A stretch of 64,000 bases of DNA from Anabaenopsis elenkinii CCIBt3563. GTDB taxonomy: Bacteria; Cyanobacteriota; Cyanobacteriia; Cyanobacteriales; Nostocaceae. This document shows, piece after piece, positions 36,918-45,703 of the stretch. The translations under genes and the position numbers were made by a program. The DNA is taken from positions 3,739,179 to 3,803,178 of the forward strand of contig NZ_CP063311.1 of NCBI RefSeq assembly GCF_015245355.1, written 5' to 3'. How positions within the stretch are numbered: the first letter of the stretch is position 1; each line of letters begins with the position of its first letter. A model generated the notes under the pieces. That model saw only the letters and a program-made list of their open reading frames with translations, searched no databases and had not been told where the DNA came from.

Positions 36918-39266
36918 TTAATTATTTTGTCGCACACCAGAGAATGGATCTGTACCGCCAACCCAGTTAAAATCACTAATGCGGATGGTGAAGCCACCTA
37001 ATTCTAGTATGGGGTTATAACGCAAGGTGATGCCATAGGTACGGCGGCTATATTGTAAAATGTAGTCTGTGCTAGTTTCTCTACCAGTGTCCAAGTTAAT
37101 TGCTGTTTGCCAGCCTAAGACAAATGGCCCATAAATTTGCAGCTGAGTGCCAACACTTAGCAGTTTAGTATCAACTGATCGGTCAAACAAAAAGGGTGAT
37201 AATCCGCTATTTAGTCCCTGAGAATAAGTGAGGTTGAAAGCCGTATAGTCTAAATAGGGGCGAGAGAAATTACCGAACTGCCCGACTAAACCGACTGTGG
37301 CTGTTAGGGTAGTTTGATTTTCGTTATTACTGTAATAACTATGTGTACCTCTGACACTGGCAATTGTTTCTATATAGGGCACCACAGGGTTAGGTGTATA
37401 TTTTAGTCCCTCTGTGGCAGTGGGTGGTAATGATTGACCTCGCCATAGTAAAAACCCCCGACTGAGGCTAGCGCTGGCTTGTAGGCGACCCAAACCAATA
37501 CGATTATTGTTCGCGGTTGCTGCTAGTAAGTCTAGGCGGTCAGTGTTGGCATTGATATATTGTAGGCCTGCCTGATAACTGAGGTTAACACCACTATTAC
37601 CTAAAGGAATGACAGGGGAGGTAATCAGACCACCAAGACTGCTCTGGACGGTTTGAAAGCCCAGAGAGCCATTGTAGAGGCGATCGCGGTAGCTATATTC
37701 TAGATTTAGTACGTGAGGATTAACATCCCCTAATACCTGGCGCATGCGCAAACCAACCTGCAAATTTTCCTCTAAATTGTTTAAACTGGTTAACTCACCG
37801 CCACCTTCTAGTGTTAACCGTGGGTTCAAAACAGCATTTAAACTTGTCTTTACACCCAACAAGTCAGCTAAATCACCTGTACCCATTTGTAAAGCTTTTT
37901 GCACAAATAATTGAGGGGTGATTCTCCACCGTACCTGCTGGGTATCAACAGTTGTGAAACCGCGTTCTACAAATAAACCACCTCGCTTATCCCCATCAAA
38001 ACCGGGAGACACCAGGAATGGTGAGGCGTCGCGTTCAAAACTATCAATAGTCTGTTTATCTACAGGAATTGGTAAAGAGAGTTTTTGGTCAAAAACTAAA
38101 CGCTGTCCCCGTGTAGTAATAGTCTCTTTAAAAGCAGACTCCCTGATAGAGGTAACTTGAGATGCACGTAACTCTAATTCTGGGGGTGAAAAGGGGTCGT
38201 TAGTAATTCGCACATCAAAAGCTTGCCAACCTCCCGGATAAAATGAAATCCGTTGAGCTGCAAACCGCACTCTCCTCACTTCACCTCCGGTTACCGGTAA
38301 GGGGACATTCCTGGCTTGGATACCACCTAATGTAAAATCAATACCCCCAGGGCTAGTGATTTGGGTCAGGGGCTGATTTCTTCTGACCCTATCACTTACA
38401 GGAGCCTCAATTCCAACTGGTGTAACATTGCTAGATGAAAAAGCGAAATCTTGTTGGGCTGAGGGTATGAAAATCTCACCGCTGCCACTTTCTATTTCCC
38501 CATTGTCTTGGATAAAATTATAGGTAAAGCGTTCTCCCCGCAACACTTGATCTCCTCGTGTTAAGGCCACATTACCAGAACCCACAGCGATCAAGTTATC
38601 TAAATTTACTTGCAGGCGGTCAGCGTCCACCACAGCGCCATCAAATCGCACGACTACATTACCTTCGGCGGTGACAATTCGCCGGATTTGATCATACTCC
38701 TGCCTGTCTGAGATGACTTCTATGGTTCTTTGTCTAGCTAAAGATGTAGGTGACCGAAATTCTATGGTAGAGGGATTCGAGGTTTGGCTACTGGGGTGAC
38801 GAGACTTCAGCAGTAGGGTATTTTGTACGGGACGAAAAATTGCTGTATAATTTGTGTCAGATGAAATAATATTAGTTTCCTGCGCTTGTGGAGTTGCTTT
38901 AGCCCCTGCAACTGGCACATTGGGTTTAGTGTTAGGCGCTTGCAACTGCTGTGGGGAATTAGCAAATGTCTGGGGTTTACCCAAACAAACAGCAGTCTGA
39001 GAAGGGGTGAAAGTTTCTGATGTATTGGGTGTGTCTAGACTGTTGACAGTGGACTGATGCCCAGCAGAAGATGTAGTATCTTTTACATGGAAAAATTGTG
39101 GAGTTTCCTCTGGTGGTGGGGATGCTGGTTTGTGTCCTTGGGGATTTTTTTGATTTGTGATCAATGGGAGAAACTGATTGTCACTAGCACAGGAAATAGA
39201 ATTTGCTGATGGTACCACTTGGACAATGGCAGGAGGGGGTGGAGGTAAGGGAACTGGATGAAGCAT
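36918..39266 (-). CDS. DUF3769 outer-membrane LptD-like protein
   Basis: The 782-residue protein has a proline-rich N-terminus (VPLPPPPPAIVQV), a disordered region to about residue 170 and an OstA/LptA-like beta-jellyroll (about 180-275: VTAEGNVVVRFDGAVVDADR, GNVALTRGDQVLRGERFTYN). A long C-terminal beta-barrel-like region follows, ending in FNWVGGTDPFSGV. DUF3769 proteins are the cyanobacterial counterparts of LptD, which assembles lipopolysaccharide at the outer membrane. There is no clear cleavable signal, so the N-terminus may be annotated too long. It is a single gene. Confidence 0.82.
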   Translation of the reverse strand: MLHPVPLPPPPPAIVQVVPSANSISCASDNQFLPLITNQKNPQGHKPASPPPEETPQFFHVKDTTSSAGHQSTVNSLDTPNTSETFTPSQTAVCLGKPQTFANSPQQLQAPNTKPNVPVAGAKATPQAQETNIISSDTNYTAIFRPVQNTLLLKSRHPSSQTSNPSTIEFRSPTSLARQRTIEVISDRQEYDQIRRIVTAEGNVVVRFDGAVVDADRLQVNLDNLIAVGSGNVALTRGDQVLRGERFTYNFIQDNGEIESGSGEIFIPSAQQDFAFSSSNVTPVGIEAPVSDRVRRNQPLTQITSPGGIDFTLGGIQARNVPLPVTGGEVRRVRFAAQRISFYPGGWQAFDVRITNDPFSPPELELRASQVTSIRESAFKETITTRGQRLVFDQKLSLPIPVDKQTIDSFERDASPFLVSPGFDGDKRGGLFVERGFTTVDTQQVRWRITPQLFVQKALQMGTGDLADLLGVKTSLNAVLNPRLTLEGGGELTSLNNLEENLQVGLRMRQVLGDVNPHVLNLEYSYRDRLYNGSLGFQTVQSSLGGLITSPVIPLGNSGVNLSYQAGLQYINANTDRLDLLAATANNNRIGLGRLQASASLSRGFLLWRGQSLPPTATEGLKYTPNPVVPYIETIASVRGTHSYYSNNENQTTLTATVGLVGQFGNFSRPYLDYTAFNLTYSQGLNSGLSPFLFDRSVDTKLLSVGTQLQIYGPFVLGWQTAINLDTGRETSTDYILQYSRRTYGITLRYNPILELGGFTIRISDFNWVGGTDPFSGVRQNN

Positions 39267-39642
39267 ATCTACGGCACATCAAGCTAACAATTGAACTATC
39301 CTGGCTTGGAAAAAGCAGGATTCTTCCCTTTCGGGCTTTGACTGACGAAATCAGTTTTTATCCCGGATTTTGGACACAGGGGTTCTCAGGCTCCCACTCA
39401 GTTTTCTGATGGCCAATTAATAGTCGGAAGGATCAATTATAGGTTGATCTTCCGACTTTTGCTTTTTGCCTGAATATTAGGAAGCTGATTCAGAGAAAGT
39501 GCTGGTGTTTTAGCTCTTCGGAGAGTTTTGACACTTTGCCACTACCACTCAACATTAATGATTCAGGCAGATGTAGGCTCTCCTAGAACCGGTTTAGCAC
39601 TTCCCCTCAAAGTCAATAATTGGTGGCTAATTGGTGGCTATT
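39267..39642. other. Gene-free stretch with a strong hairpin
   Basis: The 376 bases between the LptD-like gene and psbI contain the hairpin at 39422-39460. The rest has no believable frame. Confidence 0.5.
39422..39460 (+). terminator. Long terminator-type hairpin
   Basis: AGTCGGAAGGATCAA pairs with TTGATCTTCCGACT (one bulge), followed by TTTTGCTTTTT. On the minus strand it lies about 180 bases after psbI, so it may end the psbI transcript in that direction, although the T-run is on the plus side. Confidence 0.55.
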
Positions 39643-39759
39643 TTACTCTAAATCCTGGCGTCCGGGGTTACGGGCTGGATCGTTGGACAAAAATCCAAAG
39701 ACAAAGATAGCCACAAAAAAGGCAACAACAATATAAACAGCGATTTTTAAAGTCACCAT
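39643..39759 (-). CDS. psbI: Photosystem II reaction centre protein I
   Basis: This 38-residue gene was found by reading the minus strand. The product starts [20 protein letters not shown] and continues [19 protein letters not shown] single membrane helix followed by [14 protein letters not shown](R/Q)DLE is the near-invariant PsbI sequence. PsbI lies beside D1 and CP43 in photosystem II. The neighbours do not include other psb genes, which is usual for cyanobacteria. No internal change from consensus is worrying; Val at position 2 is mild. Confidence 0.96.
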   Translation of the reverse strand: MVTLKIAVYIVVAFFVAIFVFGFLSNDPARNPGRQDLE

Positions 39760-39923
39760 ACAAGTATCTCCAAAAGGTGTGAGAAATAAAGTTTCTCTCT
39801 TGTGTATGTGCTATACAGCAAAGATAACTACTTTATATTATCGAAATCTCGCCCCTTTTTGAGATCAGTTTGAGTGGTGAATGTCCGTTAGAGGATGTTT
39901 TAAAAGTCAAAGTTAGTAAATAA

Positions 39924-40091
39924 TCAAGCCAGTCGTCTGAGCATAATAGGAATCATGGCAGTATAGATAAAAGTCTCAGAAGTTTGGGGCAATCTTTCAT
40001 AATCCTTGCTCAAGTGCCGAGACCAATTGAGCCATCCAAAAGTTCTTTCCACAACCCAACGCTTTGGTAAGAGTACAAAACCCTTCCTCTC
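39924..40091 (-). pseudogene. IS5-family transposase, C-terminal part
   Basis: It encodes [20 protein letters not shown] and onward through [20 protein letters not shown] to [10 protein letters not shown] and stop. The catalytic Glu sits in [10 protein letters not shown]. It is the detached end of the transposase whose first part is at 40274-40897. Confidence 0.9.
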
Positions 40092-40094
40092 TTA

Positions 40095-40273
40095 GAGGAT
40101 GTTTGATAAGTTTTCAACAGGTAATTTTTATCTTAGGGAACAGGGAACACCGGAACAGGGAATGGCGAACACACAAAAAACAATCAAATCCAGTCCCCTC
40201 CCCTTACAAGGGGAGGGTTAGGGAGGGGTCAAATAATATTCGATACACTAATCATGACTTTCCAAACAACCTC
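40095..40273. mobile_element. 179-base MITE inserted in the transposase gene
   Basis: Terminal repeats GAGGATGTTTGATAAG and CTTTCCAAACAACCTC resemble those of the host IS. Inside are AACAGGGAACACCGGAACAG and a GGGGAGGG-type palindrome. It has no gene. A near copy lies at 62040-62461. Flanking triplets are TTA on the left and TAA on the right. Confidence 0.85.
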
Positions 40274-40897
40274 TAAGGGTCGCAGAACAATCTGCACAAT
40301 CCAAAGAAACATATCCATGACCCAATGTACAAAATCATCACCTCTATATCCCCCATCCATGCAAATGTTATTTAAGCGCTTGACCTTATCCCCCATCCCA
40401 TGAACCCTATGAAGGACTTTCTTCCCTCCCTCACGTTCTGGAACACTGGTAGCAGTCACTAAAACTCGTAATACTAAACCCAACATATCAACGGATAAAT
40501 GTCCCTTACGCCCATGTATTTTTTTACCAGCATCGTCACCTACGTCTTGAGAAATCATTGTTGCCGTTTCTACTGATTGACTATCAACAGCGGCTTCCGT
40601 GGGGCTGGGATTAGGTCTTACTGACACTCGTGTCCACTGGTATGGTAAAGTTTGTTGTAAATTTTTCACCAGGTTCCGTCTTGGTTCTATCTCCACCAAG
40701 TAACCATAAACGGTTTGCCAAGGTGGAAAATCTCCCGGTAGTCCCCGCCACGTACATCCTAGTACATAAAGAATTGCATTCACCACGGCATACATGGCTA
40801 TTCTCCGAGGACGACCACCTGGTTTGGCGCTGGGAAATAGGTCAGCAATTAGTTCCCACGGTTCCCATATGAGGTTGCTAGGGTATACTTTAGTCAT
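40274..40897 (-). pseudogene. IS5-family transposase, N-terminal part (split gene)
   Basis: Residues 1-207 of the transposase start MTKVYPSNLIWEPWELIADL; GGRPRRIAMYAVVNAILYVL, AAVDSQSV and HGRKGHLSVDMLG (DDE Asp regions) follow. At RPL the frame runs into the MITE. The remaining 55 codons are at 39924-40091 on the same strand ([20 protein letters not shown]...). Restoring a single TTA between them would join the two in one frame of about 262 residues. The gene is therefore knocked out by a related element. Confidence 0.9.
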
Positions 40898-41236
40898 TTA
40901 CTTACAAGGTGCTGCTATATACAAATCTCAGCTTATACCTTGTGAGCTTTCTTTCCACACCTCCCCCCTTTTAAAACATCCTCTAAGATTTCATACAAAT
41001 TTATTTATATTTGTTTAACTTTTCCCCGACAGATCAGAGTCAAACTTTCATATACTAAGTACATACTTGTGGATACTCCATAGCCTTAAAAATGTCTTTA
41101 GTGTAAACTTTATCAGCAATGGCAATAATAACTCTCAATACTGGACAAAGTTATTTACACACCGTCAAAAGAATTGGCAACATTGCAATAAATAGATAAA
41201 CAATACCGAAAATTAAACTGGGAGTTTTAACAACCT

Positions 41237-42850
41237 ATGCAGCCGATTCGCACATTTAACGTTTCCCCTTCTTTACCCTCGCGACTGGAACCTTTGAGGC
41301 GACTAGCATATAACTTGCATTGGGACTGGAACGTTGAAAGTAAAGATTTATTTCGTCGCTTAGACCCTGATCTGTGGGAATCTAGCCATCATAACCCCGT
41401 GTTAATGCTGGGTACCATCAATCAAGGGCGGCTGTTGGAAGTTGTAGAAGATGAAGGCTTCCTAGCACAAATGGATCGGGCGGCGCGTCAGTTAGAAGAT
41501 TATTTACAAGAGCGTACATGGTATCAGAAACAACGCAACCAAAAGCAGAAAGAATGCTATGCCTACTTTTCCGCTGAATTTGGATTGGTAGATTGTTTAC
41601 CAATTTATTCTGGCGGGTTGGGTGTTCTAGCAGGGGATCACCTGAAATCTGCCAGCGACTTGGGTTTACCTCTGGTGGGTGTGGGTTTATTGTATCAACA
41701 AGGGTACTTTGCTCAATACCTGAATGCAGATGGTTGGCAACAAGAGCGATACCCCATCAACGATTTCTATAATATGCCCTTGCACCTAGAGCGGAATCCG
41801 GATGGTTCAGAGCTACGGATTGCTGTCGATTATCCGGGGCGCAAGGTCTATGCTAGAGTTTGGCGTGTACAGGTGGGAATGGTACCACTGTATATGCTAG
41901 ACACGAATATTGAACCCAATAATCCTTATGACCATGACATCACTGACCAGCTGTATGGTGGTGATATCGATATGCGGATTCACCAGGAAATTATGCTGGG
42001 GATCGGTGGTGTGCAGGTGTTGAAAGCACTGGGTTACAATGTCACTGCTTACCACATGAATGAAGGCCATGCAGCATTCTCGGCCTTAGAACGGATCCGG
42101 ATATTAATTCAGGAAGAAGGATTAAGTTATGCGGAAGCTAGACAAGTTGTAGCTTCGAGTAATATCTTTACTACCCACACCCCAGTACCAGCTGGGATAG
42201 ATTTGTTTGCTCCTGATAAGATTTTGTATTACCTGGGTTACTATGCAGAAATCTTTGGTTTGCCCAAAGAACAATTTTTAGGACTGGGGCGGGAAAATAC
42301 GGGTGATTTATCGGCGCCTTTCAGTATGGCGGTGTTGGCCTTGAAGATGGCGACATTTTCTAACGGTGTGGCACAGTTGCATGGTGTGGTCTCACGGCAG
42401 ATGTTTAAGGGTCTATGGCAAAAAGTACCTGTGGAAGAGGTACCAATTGCGGCAATTACTAATGGTGTTCATGCTCGTAGTTGTGTAGCCAAATCAACTC
42501 AAGAGTTGTATGATCGCTACTTGGGTCCTAACTGGTCATCAGTACCACCAGATAGCCCATTGTGGGAACGGATGGATGCGATACCCGATGAGGAATTGTG
42601 GCGCAATCACGAACGCTGTCGCTTGGATATGATCTTACATGTGCGAGAACACTTGGTAAAGCATTTGCGTGATCGCGGCGCAGCGGCTGCAGAAATTAAC
42701 CAAGCCCAGGATGCAGATGCATTGAGTGTTTACACCGCTAATATCACCTATACCGTCTCTGGTTTACAAGGTTTGTCTTTGCGCGTGTTACCACACCACC
42801 AACATTTATCTAGTCCCTATGAGCCGAGATTGATTGCTTGGGCAGAATAA
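41237..42850 (+). CDS. glgP: Alpha-glucan (glycogen) phosphorylase, large internal deletion
   Basis: The first 495 or so residues match the DUF3417-type glycogen phosphorylase that releases glucose-1-phosphate from glycogen: YNLHWDWN, YFSAEFGLVDCLPIYSGGLG, AYHMNEGHAAF, NIFTTHTPVPAGID and AITNGVHARSC. After INQAQDADAL it jumps to SVYTANITYTVSGLQGLSLR and VLPHHQHLSSPYEPRLIAWAE, which is the extreme C-terminus of the family. About 300 residues are missing, including the PLP-binding Lys region and the substrate phosphate site; the usual length is near 850. The frame is kept across the junction. Catalysis seems impossible. Confidence 0.88.
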   Translation: MQPIRTFNVSPSLPSRLEPLRRLAYNLHWDWNVESKDLFRRLDPDLWESSHHNPVLMLGTINQGRLLEVVEDEGFLAQMDRAARQLEDYLQERTWYQKQRNQKQKECYAYFSAEFGLVDCLPIYSGGLGVLAGDHLKSASDLGLPLVGVGLLYQQGYFAQYLNADGWQQERYPINDFYNMPLHLERNPDGSELRIAVDYPGRKVYARVWRVQVGMVPLYMLDTNIEPNNPYDHDITDQLYGGDIDMRIHQEIMLGIGGVQVLKALGYNVTAYHMNEGHAAFSALERIRILIQEEGLSYAEARQVVASSNIFTTHTPVPAGIDLFAPDKILYYLGYYAEIFGLPKEQFLGLGRENTGDLSAPFSMAVLALKMATFSNGVAQLHGVVSRQMFKGLWQKVPVEEVPIAAITNGVHARSCVAKSTQELYDRYLGPNWSSVPPDSPLWERMDAIPDEELWRNHERCRLDMILHVREHLVKHLRDRGAAAAEINQAQDADALSVYTANITYTVSGLQGLSLRVLPHHQHLSSPYEPRLIAWAE

Positions 42851-42862
42851 GCTCAAGGATGA

Positions 42863-42900
42863 GGGAGTAGGGCTGTCAATAGTCCCTACTCCCGATTTTA
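42863..42900. terminator. Shared terminator of the convergent glgP and DUF429 genes
   Basis: GGGAGTAGGG pairs with CCCTACTCCC, followed on the plus strand by GATTTTA. The DUF429 stop codon lies in the loop. Confidence 0.75.
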
Positions 42901-43622
42901 CTAGGGATGACAATATAACCCGTGGTGCGATCGCCTAACACTAAGTTATGTTTTTCACCCCAATACCACCAGTGCGCTGCTACATAAGCACAAATTACAC
43001 TATCTAGTTTGTCTTCAGCTGCTTTGAGTGCTGCGCCTGTGGTGGGGATTTGGGAAAATGAACCACCCAAGGGTACAGAGATCAGAGAAGGTTCTATGGT
43101 GGGTAAAATATCAATAATGTAATTGTAAAGTTTAATTAATTCTAAGCGGCGCTCACTGATGCGTCCTTTTTTATATTTCAGGATGCGTTCTAGGTTAAAT
43201 AAGTTAACTATTGCGGGATGGGGAAAAACTTCTATTTGATATCTCCCAGGTTTTTGGGGTTGAATTGTCGGTGCATGGGCAAATCCACGAGACTCTAATT
43301 CTAAACCAAAGTTTACAGTACGTTCTGCAAAGGGTAAATTTTGATTAGCTGGGTAACATCCGGCGTGATATTTGCCAAAGTATTTATGTGTGAGTTTGTC
43401 CGCGAGACGACTCCCTACAGCATTGGGTATCAATGTGGGCGCGTCTACGGCGATCATCCCTGGTTGATTTGCGGGTACATGGTTATCTATCCAGGCGAAA
43501 ATGTCTGTAATACATTCCCGCCGATCTAAATCGATGATGTGCAGTTTTTCTGCTATTAATTCTAAACAGCATAAGCCGCTTGGTTGGGATTTCCAGCCTA
43601 AATCAATGCCGATAAATTTCAT
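42876..43622 (-). CDS. DUF429 family protein (RNase H-like fold)
   Basis: The 248-residue protein begins MKFIGIDLGWKSQPSGLCC, the GIDLGW start of an RNase H-like strand; VDAPTLIPN provides a second acid and KAAEDKLDSVICAYVAAHW the final Asp. YQIEVFPHPAIV is typical of DUF429. The family is predicted to be a nuclease; no activity is proven. It sits immediately beside the restriction-modification locus but on the other strand from the controller gene. Confidence 0.85.
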   Translation of the reverse strand: MKFIGIDLGWKSQPSGLCCLELIAEKLHIIDLDRRECITDIFAWIDNHVPANQPGMIAVDAPTLIPNAVGSRLADKLTHKYFGKYHAGCYPANQNLPFAERTVNFGLELESRGFAHAPTIQPQKPGRYQIEVFPHPAIVNLFNLERILKYKKGRISERRLELIKLYNYIIDILPTIEPSLISVPLGGSFSQIPTTGAALKAAEDKLDSVICAYVAAHWWYWGEKHNLVLGDRTTGYIVIPSKIGSRDY

Positions 43623-43738
43623 CTATTTAAGTTATATGCCTGGTTATTATGGCATTTTTTCTAAATTTTATCAGCAGTAAGCTTTAATGTGACACATCGT
43701 CCGTAGACTGATAGTCACTAGAGATTCACAATCGGTAA

Positions 43739-43987
43739 ATGGATGAGTCAAAACAAAAGATTCTTTCTGCTTTGGGCTATCTGGTAAGGCAATACAGAAC
43801 AGAACAGGGAATTTCACAAGAAGAGTTAGGACTACGCGCTAACTTAGACCGCACATACATATCTGGTGTGGAACGTGGGGTTAGAAATCCGTCTCTCACT
43901 GCTTTGGTAAGTCTTGCTAATGGTTTAGGAATTAGTGTTTCTAGTCTTCTCCAAAACCTAGAAATAGAATCAGATAAAATACAGTGA
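43739..43987 (+). CDS. XRE-family controller-like regulator of the restriction-modification locus
   Basis: This 82-residue protein is a single helix-turn-helix: QGISQEELGLRANLDRTYIS then GVERGVRNPSLTALVSLANG. Size and fold match C (controller) proteins that time restriction-enzyme expression. Its stop overlaps the GTG start of the restriction gene (GTGA at 43984-43987), which supports translational coupling. C proteins bind palindromes upstream of their own gene; I do not see a certain one. Confidence 0.85.
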   Translation: MDESKQKILSALGYLVRQYRTEQGISQEELGLRANLDRTYISGVERGVRNPSLTALVSLANGLGISVSSLLQNLEIESDKIQ

Positions 43988-44336
43988 ACAATCAAGAAGA
44001 TTTAGTGGCAATAATTCGAGAGCAGTTGAAAGATGCTTCTACTCAGTTGAAAGTTTTTAATTTATTGTCAGATGAAAAATGGCATTGTCGTGGACATGAA
44101 ACTAAGGAAATTGGATCTAATCAGTATGCTGGCGGTGGTGGTATTAAAGGATTAAGACGAGGAACACAACAGCGACCTGGACTTGTTATTGAAACTGAGA
44201 GTAAATATTGTCAAATTTGTTCAAAGAAAACAAGGTGGGATCGTTGGACAGGTGAGATATAGCAACCGCCAAGGTAATTTAAGCATAAACTATAAGTAGT
44301 CCCTTTTCATGTGAAGCGATCGCTTGCTACAGGTAT

Positions 44337-44723
44337 ATGCCCAAGCCGTACAGTTACGACCTTCGTCAAAAAGTAATCCAAGCGATTGAACTCGATGGCT
44401 TGAAGAAAACTCAAGCCAGTCAAATGTTTAATATTAGTCGCAACACCATCACCCTATGGTTGAAGCGAAAAACCGAAACGGGGGACTTCCAAGCCTTGCC
44501 TAATCAGCGTCCTGGGAATGGTCACAAAATTACCGATTGGGAAAAATTTCGTGAGTTTGCTTCCGTACATGGCGATAAAACCCAAGTAGAGATGGCCTCA
44601 CTTTGGCCTGAAGAAATTAGCGATCGCACAATCTCAAGAGCTTTGAAAAAAATTGGTTTTACGCGAAAAAAAAGACTTATGGCTACCGTGAGCGCGATGA
44701 GGTCAAACGACAGGCTTTCGTAA
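44337..44723 (+). CDS. IS630-family transposase, frame A (helix-turn-helix part)
   Basis: The 128-residue frame begins MPKPYSYDLRQKVIQAIELD and contains a HTH (KKTQASQMFNISRNTITLWL) and a linker. After GFTRKK it meets an A8 run at 44666-44673. The reading moves by -1 there into frame B, where KKTYGYRERDEVKRQAF continues the family sequence. The last 17 residues in this frame are out-of-frame noise. Confidence 0.88.
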   Translation: MPKPYSYDLRQKVIQAIELDGLKKTQASQMFNISRNTITLWLKRKTETGDFQALPNQRPGNGHKITDWEKFREFASVHGDKTQVEMASLWPEEISDRTISRALKKIGFTRKKRLMATVSAMRSNDRLS

Positions 44724-45211
44724 CGCAGTTGTCTGAGTTACCTGTGGAGAAGATTGTATACCTCGATGAGTCAGGAATGGACAACCGAGACCAGTATGAT
44801 TACGGTTGGAACTCAAAAGGACAGCGCTTCCATGCACTTAAATCAGGTCGTCGTGAAGGTCGGGTGAACATAATTGCCGCGCTGTGTAACCATAAGCTGA
44901 TAGCTCCTTTCACTGTTGAGGGTGCGTGTAATCGAATAGTATTTGAGACTTGGCTTGAAGCTTGTTTGCTTCCCACACTCAAACCAGGACAGGTTGTGGT
45001 GATGGATAATGCCACATTTCATAAAGGTGGGCGCATTCAACAACTGATTCAGTACGCAGGGTGTGAAGTGCTGTACCTACCACCTTATTCTCCAGACCTG
45101 AATCAGATTGAAAAATGTTGGTCTTGGTTAAAAAGTCGAATCCGCAAAAAACTTGAGCGGTTTGATTCTTTACGAGATGCCATTGAGGATGTCTTGCTTT
45201 TTGCGTCCTAA
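44674..45211 (+). CDS. IS630-family transposase, frame B (DDE domain)
   Basis: The catalytic part has YLDESGMDNRD (first Asp), VVMDNATFHKG (second Asp) and YSPDLNQIEKCWSWLK (Glu). It has no good start of its own near 44729, so it is most likely made by -1 ribosomal slippage at the A8 run from frame A, a known mode in IS630 elements. An A-run length mutation is the alternative. Confidence 0.85.
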
Positions 45212-45703
45212 CCTCCTTGGCGGTTGCTATAAAATCAGCTAATTCCGCTGCTAACATACCAAATTCATTAGTTGAGAGGATTCTCAAGGTTTATGCGTAT
45301 ACAGATATTATAGAACAAAGAAAAAGAGCATCTCACGAGCTAGTAATTGATCACAGATTTCCTATGGAGCGCTGGGGATCCTCTGAGCCTCCTCACTTAA
45401 GCTCAATGACTGATGAGGAAATCAGGGAAAAGTTTCAATTACTCAAGAAAGATACATCTGGTAATCATAATCTTTTGAAATCGAGAAGTTGCGAACGCTG
45501 TATTAAAACTAACAAACGAGGTACACCTTTCGGTATTAAGTTTTGGTACGAAAAAGGAGAAGACTGGCCTTGCATACATCAGCGTGGACCTGAAGCTGAA
45601 AAAGGCTGTGTTGGATGTGGCTGGTATGATTTTGACGCGTGGCGTAATACCCTCAATCAAAAGCTCAATCAATCTGATCAATAAGAGTAGATTTAACTAA
45701 ATT

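Larger units (their letters stand above)
39891..40983 (-). mobile_element. IS5-family-like insertion sequence, interrupted by a MITE
   Basis: The ends are the inverted repeats GAGGATGTTTTAAAAG (39891) and CTTTTAAAACATCCTC (to 40983), with TTA and TAA just outside. Without the inserted MITE (40095-40273) the element is about 914 bases, a normal size. It carries one transposase gene on the minus strand, now in two parts. It sits between psbI and glgP. Confidence 0.88.
44260..45229 (+). mobile_element. IS630/Tc1-type insertion sequence
   Basis: The 970-base element has inverted ends TAGCAACCGCCAAGG and CCTTGGCGGTTGCTA and is flanked by duplicated TA (44258-44259, 45230-45231), as expected for the family. 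It carries a transposase in two overlapping frames. It lies inside the restriction-enzyme gene in the same direction. Confidence 0.92.
43984..45684 (+). pseudogene. Type II restriction endonuclease (HNH-type), split by an IS630-type element
   Basis: The first 92 codons (43984-44259) end at GEI, and the rest (45232-45684) begins KSANSAANIPNSLVERILKV. Removing the IS and one TA rejoins GAG ATA AAA TCA in frame to give 242 residues. The C-terminal half has a beta-beta-alpha-metal nuclease signature: VIDHRFPMERW, then GNHNLLKSRSCERC, plus further Cys pairs (CQIC, CVGC) that probably bind zinc. The matching methylase is convergent at 45704. As it stands the enzyme is truncated and presumably inactive, so the methylase would be an orphan. 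Confidence 0.85.
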
